Assembly: GCA_041569895.1 (NCBI GenBank)
Contig: JBFFXF010000121.1
Coordinates: forward strand, 1 to 20,285
DNA from: JBFFXF01 sp041569895
Lineage (GTDB): Bacteria > Planctomycetota > UBA8108 > JACQVS01
Length of the DNA: 20,285 nucleotides
Reading direction: 5' to 3'
A program made the translations under genes and the position numbers. The notes beneath the pieces were generated by a model. It saw only the letters and a program-made list of their open reading frames with translations. It did no database searches and was not told the DNA's origin. Positions 7,942-15,520 of the stretch are shown one piece after another; position 1 is the stretch's first letter; each line of letters starts with the position of its first letter.

Positions 7942-8520
7942 ATGGAATCGCTGAAAGGCTCGTTTCTGATCGCCTCTCCGGATCTCGCCGATCCCAACTT
8001 CAGGCGGGCCGTCGTCTTCATGGTGGAGCACAACGACGACGGCGCGTTCGGGCTCGTGCTCTCGAGACCGACGACCCTGACCCTCGCGGACCTCTGCGAG
8101 CAGATCTTCGAGGACGGCCACGATCTGCCGTCGTCCGAGGTGCTGGTCAGCTACGCGGTGTTCGCGGGCGGGCCGGTGCAGCACTCGGCGGTCTTCTTCC
8201 TGCACACGCTGACCGAGGTCGGCGGCGAGTGCGTCGAGCCGGGAATCTGCCTGGGCAATCAGTCGATCGAGCTGCTGCAGGTCCTGCAGCAAGTCAAGAG
8301 CGACGATCCCCCACGGATGCGCGTCTTCTGCGGGTATTCGGGCTGGGCCGCCGGCCAGCTCGAGAAGGAGATCAAGGCAGGCGGCTGGCTGGTCCGCAAA
8401 GCGACGATCGAGCAGATCTTCGACCCGTCTGCGGATCGGCTTTGGAACCAGCTGATCAGCACGTTCGGCGGTGACCTCGGCATCCTCGGCATGATGCCGG
8501 GAAACCCCGAAATGAACTGA
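7942..8520 (+). CDS. YqgE/AlgH family protein (UPF0301)
   Basis: The protein has 192 residues, normal for the family. Recognised from the N-terminal signature SLKGSFLIASPDLADPNFRRAVVFMVEHNDDGAFGLVLSRP (split here only as one continuous family block), followed by VFAGGPV and VFCGYSGWAAGQLEKEIKAGGWLV. The start at 7942 places this signature at residue 3, as in homologues. The Shine-Dalgarno is weak and the gap to the previous stop is only 16 bp, so it probably depends on upstream ribosomes. The biochemical role of the family is not settled; AlgH was originally linked to alginate regulation in Pseudomonas. It is the third gene of the GNAT/Hsp33-like/YqgE operon. Confidence 0.93.
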   Translation: MESLKGSFLIASPDLADPNFRRAVVFMVEHNDDGAFGLVLSRPTTLTLADLCEQIFEDGHDLPSSEVLVSYAVFAGGPVQHSAVFFLHTLTEVGGECVEPGICLGNQSIELLQVLQQVKSDDPPRMRVFCGYSGWAAGQLEKEIKAGGWLVRKATIEQIFDPSADRLWNQLISTFGGDLGILGMMPGNPEMN

Positions 8521-8589
8521 AATCACCCGCTTCGTGTGGTGAAATGCGCAGTCCTCCATAACCCGCCCGTGTCGCGTGCCGGGGGACGG

Positions 8590-8638
8590 GGATCGGTCGA
8601 GAGAGTGGATCGGTCGCGAGCGGATGGGTCGAGACAGT
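8590..8638 (+). repeat. Three imperfect tandem repeats in the xylA leader
   Basis: GGATCGGTCGAGAGAGT (8590-8606), GGATCGGTCGCGAGC (8607-8621) and GGATGGGTCGAGACAGT (8622-8638) lie end to end, 24 bp before the xylose isomerase start codon. They are preceded by GGGGGACGGGG (8581-8591), which resembles the hexamers of the larger intergenic elements. They could be an operator or leader RNA structure, or decayed simple repeats. Confidence 0.5.
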
Positions 8639-8662
8639 CACACCCGAGGGAGAGTCACTGAG

Positions 8663-9829
8663 ATGCCGAGTTACACGCCGAAAAGGGAAGACAAGTTCAC
8701 ATTCGGTCTCTGGACCGTTGGCAATCCCGGACGCGATCCGTTCGGCGTCGAGACGCGTCCGCCGCTCGATCCCGTGGTCTCCGTCAAGAAGCTGAGCGAG
8801 CTCGGCGCCTACGGAGTCAACTTGCACGACAACGATTTGGTGCCGATCGACGCGAGCGCCGCGGAGCGCGACCGAATCGTCCGGGAGTTCAAGAAGGCGC
8901 TCGATGACCACGGCATGAAGGTGCCGATGGCGACGACGAACCTCTTCACGGCCCCGTGTTTCAAGGACGGCGCCTTCACCTCGACGAGCGATCGCGTGCG
9001 CGCCTACGCGCTGCAGAAGACGATGCAGGCGATGGATCTCGGCGCGGAGCTCGGCGCCGGCGTCTACGTCTTCTGGGGCGGTCGCGAGGGCGCCGAGGTC
9101 GACGCATCGAAGTCGCCGGCGGAGGCCATCAAGCGGTTCCGGGAGTGCCTCAACTTTCTCTGCGAGTACAACATCTCGCAGGGTTACGGCTTCAAGTTCG
9201 CCATGGAGGCGAAGCCGAACGAGCCGCGCGGCGACATCTATTTCGCCACCACCGGCCAGTATCTCGGATTCATCGAGACGCTCGATCATCCGGAGATGGT
9301 CGGCGTCAACCCGGAGGTCGCGCACGAGCAGATGGCCGGCCTCAACTTCCCGCACGTGGTCGCGCAGGCGCTCGAGGCCGGCAAGCTCTTTCACATCGAC
9401 CTGAACGACCAGAAGCCCGGACGCTACGACCAGGATCTGCGGTTCGGATCCGAGACGCTCAAGGAGGCGTTCTTCCTGGTCAAGCTGCTCGAGGACGCCG
9501 GCTGGGAGGGGATGCGCCACTTCGACGCGCACGCCTACCGCTCGGAGGACCTCGACGGCGTCTGGGACTTCGCCGCCGGCTGCATGCGGACCTATCTGAT
9601 CCTCAAGGAGAAGGTCGCGCAGTTCAACGCGGACGCGGAGATCCAGTCGCTGCTCGCGGAGATTCACGAGACCGACAACGAGCTTCGCTCGCTGTGGACG
9701 AGCTTCAGCGCGCAGAACGCCGAGAAGCTCAAGTCGCTGCCGCTCGACCGCGACGAGCTCGCCGCGCGCCGGCTGCCGTACGAGAAGCTCGATCAGCTGG
9801 TGATCGAGGTGCTGCTCGGGGTGAGGTGA
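8663..9829 (+). CDS. xylA: Xylose isomerase, class I (actinobacterial type)
   Basis: The protein has 388 residues, the same length as the Streptomyces enzymes. It interconverts D-xylose and D-xylulose (and D-glucose and D-fructose) with two divalent metals in the cytosol. Catalytic and metal residues are all visible at the Streptomyces number plus one: H55 and D58 (NLHDNDL), W138, E182 and K184 (FAMEAKPNEP), E218 and H221 (NPEVAHEQ), D246 (HIDLNDQ), D256, D258 and D288 (HFDAH). F27 (GRDPFG), the residue lent across the dimer, is also present. The start at 8663 has GAGGGAGAG upstream. No xylulokinase, xylose transporter or regulator is nearby, so it appears as a lone gene and may serve a broader sugar role. 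A composite repeat element follows its stop codon. Confidence 0.97.
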   Translation: MPSYTPKREDKFTFGLWTVGNPGRDPFGVETRPPLDPVVSVKKLSELGAYGVNLHDNDLVPIDASAAERDRIVREFKKALDDHGMKVPMATTNLFTAPCFKDGAFTSTSDRVRAYALQKTMQAMDLGAELGAGVYVFWGGREGAEVDASKSPAEAIKRFRECLNFLCEYNISQGYGFKFAMEAKPNEPRGDIYFATTGQYLGFIETLDHPEMVGVNPEVAHEQMAGLNFPHVVAQALEAGKLFHIDLNDQKPGRYDQDLRFGSETLKEAFFLVKLLEDAGWEGMRHFDAHAYRSEDLDGVWDFAAGCMRTYLILKEKVAQFNADAEIQSLLAEIHETDNELRSLWTSFSAQNAEKLKSLPLDRDELAARRLPYEKLDQLVIEVLLGVR

Positions 9830-9856
9830 GGGCTGGGGAGCGGGAGAGGCGGGGGC

Positions 9857-10078
9857 TGAGGACAGAGACCGATACCGATTCCGATGACCGATGACCGATG
9901 ACCGAGATCCGAGTCAGACATCGGAGTCAGAGGTCCGAGACGGAGAAGCGTTCCTTCCTGATCTGCGTCAATCTGCGTACTCTGCGTTCCTCTTCCTCCT
10001 GACTTCCTCATGGATCCGTCGCAGGGTCTCGCCGGCGGAATCGAGCAGACTTTCGGGAACGGGAACGGGAACGGCTCC
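9857..10078 (+). repeat. Composite intergenic repeat element, copy A
   Basis: This lies between xylA and the epimerase gene. The modules in order are: GAGGACAGAGACC (9858-9870); CCGATACCGATTCCGATGACCGATGACC-like units, described by their ACCGAT/CCGATG core (9869-9904); GAGATCCGAG (9904-9913) with related GAGTCAGA units; a CTGCG array of three 10-bp units (9961-9990); TCGAGCAG (10041-10048); and TTTCGGGAACGGG (10051-10063) extending into (GGGAAC)3 (10055-10072), then GGCTCC. Most of these modules recur in the same order at 15641-15850. No ORF of its own is credible. Confidence 0.75.
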
Positions 10079-11059
10079 ATGGCCGAGAACTTTCTGATCA
10101 CCGGGGGGCAGGGCTTCATCGGTGCGTGGATCGCGCGGCGGCTTCTCGATGAGGGGACGCCGTTCGTGCTCGCCGATCGGACGCCGAACAACGGCATCCT
10201 CGCCCAGGTGATCGAGCCGGACCGGCTCGCGGAGGTCGAGCGGGTCTTCTTCGACATGGTCGACACCGAGCGCGTCGCGCGCGTGGTCGTCGAGCACGGC
10301 ATCACGCACATCATTCACCTCGCCGGTCTCCAGGTGCCGGCATGCCGCGAGGATCCTGTCCTCGGCGCGCGCGTCAACGTCATCGGGACGCTCAACGTCT
10401 TCGAGGCGGCGCGGCGCGCCGGCGGCCAGGTGCGCGGCATCGCCTACGCCTCGAGCGCTGCGGTCGCCGGCGATCCGGACGAGTACGACGGACCCATCGG
10501 CGACGACGCGCGGCACCAGCCGAAGACCCACTACGGCGTCTTCAAGGGGGCCAACGAGGGCAACGCGCGCGTCTACTTTCTCGAGCACGGCATCGCGAGC
10601 GTCGGTCTGCGGCCCTACACGGTGTACGGCGTGGGTCGCGAGATCGGCATCACGAGCGGCCCGACGAAGGCGATCAAGGCGGCCGTGCTCGGCCGGCGGT
10701 TCGAGGTGCCGTTCACCGGCATGACGAGCTTCGTCCTCGCCGAGGACCTCGCGGGCATTTTCGTCGACTGCGCTCGAGCCGACCCCGGCGGCGCCCTGGC
10801 GCTGAACGTGCGCGGCATCGTCGATACGGTCGAGACCTTCCTTGGCCACCTCGGCGCGGTGTTCCCGGAATCGGTCGAGCGGATCAGCGCGTCCGGACCG
10901 CCGATCCGCATCGCGTTCGACGTCGAGGAGCAGGGACTGGCGCGCCTCCTCGGCGGCGAGGTCACGCACACGCCGATCCGCGACGGCATCCAGCGCACCA
11001 TCGATCTCTTCCGCCGCCTCGCCGACAGCGGCCGGCTGCACGATCGCGACCTCGCCTGA
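10079..11059 (+). CDS. NAD(P)-dependent epimerase/dehydratase (extended SDR)
   Basis: The protein has 326 residues. The Rossmann glycine motif GGQGFIG (9-15) lies at the N-terminus, the SDR active-site serines are at SS (125-126) and the catalytic Y152-GVF-K156. LRPYTVYGVGRE (178-188) is the substrate-side motif of UDP-sugar epimerase-like enzymes. The substrate is not determinable; nucleotide-sugar epimerisation or a sugar-acid dehydrogenase role are both possible. The start at 10079 is preferred because the fold begins at once. An in-frame ATG at 10010 would add 23 residues, including GNGNGNG encoded by the (GGGAAC)3 repeat. The usual Shine-Dalgarno position is occupied by that repeat (GGGAACGGCTCC before ATG). 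Confidence 0.9.
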   Translation: MAENFLITGGQGFIGAWIARRLLDEGTPFVLADRTPNNGILAQVIEPDRLAEVERVFFDMVDTERVARVVVEHGITHIIHLAGLQVPACREDPVLGARVNVIGTLNVFEAARRAGGQVRGIAYASSAAVAGDPDEYDGPIGDDARHQPKTHYGVFKGANEGNARVYFLEHGIASVGLRPYTVYGVGREIGITSGPTKAIKAAVLGRRFEVPFTGMTSFVLAEDLAGIFVDCARADPGGALALNVRGIVDTVETFLGHLGAVFPESVERISASGPPIRIAFDVEEQGLARLLGGEVTHTPIRDGIQRTIDLFRRLADSGRLHDRDLA

Positions 11060-11087
11060 TCGCTCTCCTCCCGCCTGACACACGTCG

Positions 11088-11111
11088 CGGCCGGGCGGGC
11101 GCACCCGGCCG
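11088..11111 (+). terminator. GC-rich hairpin after the epimerase gene, possible terminator
   Basis: CGGCCGGG (11088-11095), an 8-nt loop and CCCGGCCG (11104-11111) form a perfect 8-bp stem, 28 bp after the stop codon. No T-run follows, so it is not a classical intrinsic terminator. It could still stabilise the mRNA end. Confidence 0.3.
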
Positions 11112-11165
11112 GTAATCCCGGCGTCTGAAGAAACGCGGCGCGGCCAGCCGATGCAGAAGTGTTCC

Positions 11166-11206
11166 AGCCTGGACTTTTCTCGCTGGAGGCGAGAAAAATC
11201 CAGGCT
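11166..11206. repeat. Long near-perfect hairpin (REP/MITE-like)
   Basis: AGCCTGGACTTTTCTCGC (11166-11183) pairs with 11189-11206 around the 5-nt loop TGGAG, giving 17 pairs out of 18 with a single C/A mismatch. Both arms have the same 8+1+9 layout. It is 106 bp after the epimerase stop and 260 bp before the ABC operon. TTTAG follows, which is too short to be a clear terminator. Confidence 0.75.
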
Positions 11207-11299
11207 TTAGGGGGACAAAGGAGTCCTCGCGTGGGCACCGGCCACCATCCGGAGAAGTGGAAAACCACGTCCATTCCCCCTGCGCGTTCTTCTGGCATT

Positions 11300-11321
11300 C
11301 ATAAATCCTCCGAGGGTTATG
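11300..11321. repeat. Short interrupted hairpin
   Basis: CATAA (11300-11304) and CCT (11307-11309) pair with AGG (11313-11315) and TTATG (11317-11321), with a small internal loop and a CCG apical loop. It is A/T-rich against its surroundings and directly abuts the next inverted pair. Confidence 0.45.
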
Positions 11322-11419
11322 GCGGCGTCTCCGGCCCACAGCTGCGTTGCGCTCAGTCGACGATTCTCTCCGCTGAATCGCCTCCTTCGCGCGCCTTGCT
11401 GTGAACCAGAGCGCTCGCC
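11321..11419. repeat. Imperfect 22-bp inverted pair flanking about 55 bp
   Basis: The left arm (11321-11342, GGCG...CCACAGC) and right arm (11398-11419, GCTGTG...CGCC) match at 15 of 22 positions, and several of the mismatches become G-U pairs in RNA. The outer GGCG/CGCC and inner CACAGC/GCTGTG ends are perfect, as expected of a decayed palindromic element. Confidence 0.45.
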
Positions 11420-11467
11420 CTGACCCTCAGACTACTTGTGAACGCCAGCACTTAGGGAGTCCCGACA

Positions 11468-12706
11468 GTGCCGGACTGGCGCATCCTCAAGACGCTCTAC
11501 ACGCGCGAGCTCGTCCACCTGCTCCGCGACCGACACACGCTCATCTACTCCATCGCCATCCCGGTGTTCCTGTACCCGACCCTGCTCCTGCTCGTGCTGC
11601 AGTCGCTCACCGTCGTGCGCGGCTGGAAGGAGCGCCAGGTCGCGCGCGTGCACGTTGCCGGGTCGCCGGCGGACGCGCTGCTGCGACGCCTCGTCGACCA
11701 GGCCGAGGGACTGGAGCTGGTCGATCCTCCGCGCGACGGAGCGTCTGACGGCCGATCGGCGCGGGAGCGCGCCCGCAGAGCGATTCAGGAGGACCACGTC
11801 GACGCCGTGCTCCTGGTCGAGAACCGGGGCGACCTCGTCGAGGCAACGCTCCTGTACTCGAGCGTGCGCGACGCCTCGGCGGTCTCGCTCGAGCGCATCG
11901 AGGGCGTCGTGAGAGAGTATCGCGATCACGTGCTGCGCTCTCGAGCGCGACGGACGCCGGCGGGGGAGTCGATCCTCGGCGTGCTCGAGGTGGAGATCGT
12001 CGACATCGCATCCGGCCAGCGCAAGGCGAACTACCTGCTGTCGCTGACGATGCCGCTGCTGATGGTCATCGTCGTTCTCATGGGCGCCTTCTACCCGGCG
12101 CTCGACACCACCGTCGGAGAGCGCGAGCGGAACACGCTCGAGACCACGCTGGTGACCGCTGTGCCGCGACTCGCGATCGTGCTCGGCAAGTACCTCGCCG
12201 TCGTCACCCTCGCGCTGATGGCCTTCGCTCTCAATCTGGCGAGCATGACGTTCTCGTTCAAGCACATCATCTCGCAGATGGAGTTCAGCGGGTTCAGCCT
12301 CTCGCCGGTCTCGCTGCTGGTCATCATCGGCGGGGCCGTGCTCCTCTCGACGCTGGTCGCGGCGCTCATGATGGCGATCGCCTTCATGGCGAGATCCTTT
12401 AAGGAGGGACAGAGCTACATGGCGCCGGTGTACCTGCTCGGCGTGGCGCCGGTGGCGGTGACCATGTCGCCGGACGTTCCCCTGACGCCGTTCCTCTCGA
12501 TGGTCCCGGTGGTCAACATCAGCATGACGTTCCGTGAGGCGCTGCAGGGGCGGTTCGACTGGCCGTTGATCCTGTCGACGCTCGTCTTCTCCGCCTTCTG
12601 GTCCGCCGCGGCGATCGCGGTCGCCGTGGCGTCGATCTCTCGCGAGGGCTTCCTGCTGGCCGACAGGTCGAACGGCCCCGGCCGGCGGAAGGGGAGCCGG
12701 CGATGA
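11468..12706 (+). CDS. ABC-2 type permease, NatB-like
   Basis: The protein has 412 residues and starts with GTG at 11468, with GGGAG about 9 nt upstream. One membrane helix near the N-terminus (SIAIPVFLYPTLLLLVLQSL) is followed by an external domain of about 150 residues, then five further helices (about 190-405). EREROTLETT-type sequence is present as ERERNTLETTLVTAVPR, the conserved cytosolic coupling motif of Nat-type permeases (TLETLL). The stop overlaps the start of the ATPase as ATGA. It would form a heterodimeric transporter with the CPBP-fused permease two genes on. The NatAB family is known for Na+ or toxic compound export, but the substrate here is unknown. Confidence 0.9.
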   Translation: MPDWRILKTLYTRELVHLLRDRHTLIYSIAIPVFLYPTLLLLVLQSLTVVRGWKERQVARVHVAGSPADALLRRLVDQAEGLELVDPPRDGASDGRSARERARRAIQEDHVDAVLLVENRGDLVEATLLYSSVRDASAVSLERIEGVVREYRDHVLRSRARRTPAGESILGVLEVEIVDIASGQRKANYLLSLTMPLLMVIVVLMGAFYPALDTTVGERERNTLETTLVTAVPRLAIVLGKYLAVVTLALMAFALNLASMTFSFKHIISQMEFSGFSLSPVSLLVIIGGAVLLSTLVAALMMAIAFMARSFKEGQSYMAPVYLLGVAPVAVTMSPDVPLTPFLSMVPVVNISMTFREALQGRFDWPLILSTLVFSAFWSAAAIAVAVASISREGFLLADRSNGPGRRKGSRR

Positions 12707-13551
12707 CGACGCGTTCCATTCACAAGATCATCCTCGAGGCCCACCGGGCGCGGAAGCGCAAGCGCGCGCCGGTCGACGTCGAGATCCCGACCGGAGAGGC
12801 GGTCACCGTCCGATCGCTCAACAAGGTGTTTCACGACCGCAGGCGCGGCAGCGTGCAGGCCGTGAAGGACCTCGACTTCTCGTGTCGGTTCGGCGAGGTG
12901 TTCGGACTGCTCGGCCCCAACGGAGCCGGCAAGACGACGACGCTCCGCATGCTCGCGACCATCCTCGCGCCGACGTCCGGCACCGCTGCCGTCGCCGGTC
13001 ACGACGTCACCCGCGAGGCGCTCGATGTGCGGCGAAAGATCGGCTACCTCTCCGGCAACACGGGTCTCTATCAGCGACTGACCGCGCGCGAGACGCTCGA
13101 GTACTTCGGCCGCCTGCACGGCCTGACGGAGGATCGGCTCGCGTCTCGCGTCGACGAGGTCCTGCAGCTGTTCGACATGCGAAGCTTCGCTGACCGGCGT
13201 TGCGAGCAGCTCTCGACCGGCATGCGGCAGAAGGTGTCGATCGCGCGCACCATCCTGCACGATCCGCCGGTGCTGATCCTGGACGAGCCGACGCTCGGCC
13301 TCGACATCCTGGTCGCCAGCACGATGGTGCAGTTCATCGACGACTGCCGCACGCGCGGCAAGTGCATCATCCTGTCGACGCACATCATGTCCGAGGCCGA
13401 GAAGCTGTGCGATCGGATCGGCATCATCCACGGCGGGCGGCTGCGCGCGCTGGGCACGCTCGACGAGCTCCGTGAGGAGACGGGCTACGAATTCCTCGAG
13501 GACATCTTCATGGCCGTGCTCACGAAGACGACGACGAAGGCGCTGCGGTGA
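12703..13551 (+). CDS. ABC transporter ATPase, NatA-like
   Basis: The protein has 282 residues. Walker A is GPNGAGKT (71-78), the ABC signature LSTGMRQK (170-177), Walker B VLILDE (190-195) and the switch His STH (H227). IGYLSGNTGLYQRLTARE (113-130) is the Q-loop region of NatA-type proteins. An unusual basic N-terminal extension of about 33 residues (HRARKRKRAP) precedes the nucleotide-binding fold. The start overlaps the previous stop (ATGA) and the stop overlaps the next start (GTGA), so all three operon members are translationally linked. It powers the flanking pair of permeases at the cytosolic membrane face. Confidence 0.95.
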   Translation: MTTRSIHKIILEAHRARKRKRAPVDVEIPTGEAVTVRSLNKVFHDRRRGSVQAVKDLDFSCRFGEVFGLLGPNGAGKTTTLRMLATILAPTSGTAAVAGHDVTREALDVRRKIGYLSGNTGLYQRLTARETLEYFGRLHGLTEDRLASRVDEVLQLFDMRSFADRRCEQLSTGMRQKVSIARTILHDPPVLILDEPTLGLDILVASTMVQFIDDCRTRGKCIILSTHIMSEAEKLCDRIGIIHGGRLRALGTLDELREETGYEFLEDIFMAVLTKTTTKALR

Positions 13552-15515
13552 ACGTCGGGGCACGACTGCTGCGGGAGATCGTCCCGATGGTCAGCAAGGA
13601 GCTGCGGGACGTGCTGCGTGACCGGCGCGCCGCCTTCTTCACGTTCCTCTTCCCCCTGGCGCTCTATCCGTTTCTCTTCGTGATCTCCGAGCGCGTGCAG
13701 GCGCTCGGCGGCAGCGACGAGATCGACGGCAGCGTTCGAGTCGGCGTCTCCGGCGACTTCGACGAATTCAGCAGGTTCCTTGCCGGTGACACGGGCTTTC
13801 TGGTCGTCACCGGACTGCCGCTGAAGCGGAAGCACATCGAATCCGGCGAATTCGATGTGGTCGTGCGTCTGACGCGCCGTGAGGGCGAGGACAGCCGGCT
13901 GGTCGCGACCGTCCTGCACGACAGCGCGTTGCCTCTCTCGAGGCAGGCCTACCGTCGAGTGGCCGAGGCCCTCGAGAGATACCGCCTGGAGCTGGTGACG
14001 CGCCGACTGCGCTCGCACGGCGTCGAGGCCCCGCACGCCGACGTCGTGCGGCTCGAGACTCGCGACATCGCGCTCGGCGAGGAGCGCGCCCAGGCGATGC
14101 TCGCGCGCTTTCTGCCGTGCCTGCTGATCCTCCTCTTCTTCACCGGCGGCGCGTTCGCCGCCGTCGATCTCGTCGCCGGCGAGAAGGAGCGCGGCACGCT
14201 GGAGACGCTCTTCGTGCAGCCGGTTCGCCCGGGTCTCGTGGTCGCGGCGAAGTTCATCGTCGTCTTCGTCTGCTCCTTTCTCTCGGCGGCGCTCAACCTG
14301 GTCGGCATGATGCTCGCCCGCCGACTGCAGCCGGACAGCGGCATCTTCGCATTCCCGCTGCCGCCCTGGTCGTCGCTGATGGTGATCCTCATTTCGCTCC
14401 TGCCTCTCGCCGTGCTGACGAGCGCCGTGCTCATCGCCGTCTCGAGCAAGGCCGGGACGTTCCGGGAGGCGCAGACCCTCCTGGTGCCCGTGATGATCGC
14501 CGGCCTGCTGCCGGCCCTCATCGCCGCAGTGCCCAGCGTCCAGTTCAACGTCGCCACGGCGTGCGTTCCCGTGGCCAACGTCTCGCTGGCCGTGCGCGAG
14601 ATGCTCGTCGGTCAGGTGAGGGGCCTGCCGCTGCTCCTGGCCTTCGCGAGCACGGCGGCCTACGCCGTGTGGGCCCTGCGCTGGGCCGCCGGCCTGCTGC
14701 GGCGCGAGGACGTCATCCTCGGCGGCGCGTCGGAGCCGCTCGATCGCGAGTACGAGGCGCGCCGCCATGCGCGGCGAGCGCTCTGCTTCGCGTGCGTCAT
14801 GCTGCTCTTCGTCTACTACACCGGCACCCTGGTCCAGTCACCGCACGGACTCGGGCCGTACTGGGGACTCGCCGTGACGCTCTGGGGGCTCGTGCTCCTG
14901 CCGGCCCTCGCGTACCCGGTGACGCAGGACCTTCCACTCCGCGCCGCGCTGGCCCTGCGGAGGCCGCGACGCGGCGACATCGCGCTGGCCGTCGCGTGCG
15001 TGCCCGCGGTCGCCGTCCTGGTCACCGCCTACCTGGCGCTCCAGCACCCGGTGCTTCCGGTGCCCGCGGGACTCGAGAACCGCTACCGGGAGATCCTCGA
15101 CCCGACGGCGATCCACCCGTTGATCCAGGTCTTCCTGTTCGCCGTGTCACCCGCGATCTGCGAGGAGATCCTCTGGCGCGGCACCGTCCAGGGTGAGCTC
15201 GAGCGCGAGCGCAGGCCGTTGAAGACCATCATCATCGTCGGCCTCCTCTTCGGCGTCTTCCATCTGAGCCTCTACCGCCTGGTCCCGACCGCGCTCCTCG
15301 GCTGCCTCCTGGCCTACATGCGCTGGAGGACCGGATCGCTCTTCCCCTCGATCGTCTTCCACGCGGGTTACAACGCGTTCGTGATCTTCGTGCTCTCCCC
15401 GCTCCACGAGGCGCATCACCCCCTGGCGGAGGCCGCGAGGCATCCGCTGACGGTGGTGGGGGCGGGGGTGATGGTGTATGTGGCGGCGAGGCGACTGGGG
15501 ACGGGTCGCGGTTGA
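13548..15515 (+). CDS. ABC-2 permease fused to CPBP (Abi) intramembrane protease
   Basis: The protein has 655 residues with a GTG start at 13548 overlapping the ATPase stop. Residues 1 to about 385 form a NatB-like permease: N-terminal helix (FFTFLFPLALYPFLFVI), external domain, GEKERGTLETLFVQPVRPG (211-229) and a helix bundle. Residues about 405-655 form a CPBP domain with its full set of motifs: EEILWR (E539, E540, R544), FGVFH (H572) and FHAGYN (H605, N609). These are expected to bind the catalytic metal in the membrane. Fusions of this kind are annotated as ABC permease/CPBP protease in several environmental phyla. Whether the protease acts on the exported substrate, its signal peptide or something else is not known. 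Confidence 0.92.
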   Translation: MNVGARLLREIVPMVSKELRDVLRDRRAAFFTFLFPLALYPFLFVISERVQALGGSDEIDGSVRVGVSGDFDEFSRFLAGDTGFLVVTGLPLKRKHIESGEFDVVVRLTRREGEDSRLVATVLHDSALPLSRQAYRRVAEALERYRLELVTRRLRSHGVEAPHADVVRLETRDIALGEERAQAMLARFLPCLLILLFFTGGAFAAVDLVAGEKERGTLETLFVQPVRPGLVVAAKFIVVFVCSFLSAALNLVGMMLARRLQPDSGIFAFPLPPWSSLMVILISLLPLAVLTSAVLIAVSSKAGTFREAQTLLVPVMIAGLLPALIAAVPSVQFNVATACVPVANVSLAVREMLVGQVRGLPLLLAFASTAAYAVWALRWAAGLLRREDVILGGASEPLDREYEARRHARRALCFACVMLLFVYYTGTLVQSPHGLGPYWGLAVTLWGLVLLPALAYPVTQDLPLRAALALRRPRRGDIALAVACVPAVAVLVTAYLALQHPVLPVPAGLENRYREILDPTAIHPLIQVFLFAVSPAICEEILWRGTVQGELERERRPLKTIIIVGLLFGVFHLSLYRLVPTALLGCLLAYMRWRTGSLFPSIVFHAGYNAFVIFVLSPLHEAHHPLAEAARHPLTVVGAGVMVYVAARRLGTGRG

Positions 15516-15520
15516 CGGTC

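Larger units (their letters stand above)
11060..11467. other. Gene-free stretch with several inverted repeats
   Basis: This 408-bp stretch lies between the epimerase gene and the ABC operon. Short ORFs cross it on both strands but follow the palindromes and lack ribosome sites or recognisable families. It contains the hairpins at 11088-11111, 11166-11206 and 11300-11321 and the imperfect inverted pair 11321-11342/11398-11419. The promoter of the ABC operon presumably lies here, but no convincing -35/-10 pair was found. Confidence 0.6.

Noticed and set aside
11159..11404. Small ORF of 81 codons between the epimerase and the ABC operon
   Set aside because: It runs through the palindromes, has no ribosome site and no family resemblance; a similar frame exists on the other strand.
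13485..14768. 427-codon minus-strand ORF opposite the CPBP-fused permease
   Set aside because: It is a Gln/Glu/Arg/His-rich shadow frame with no domain.
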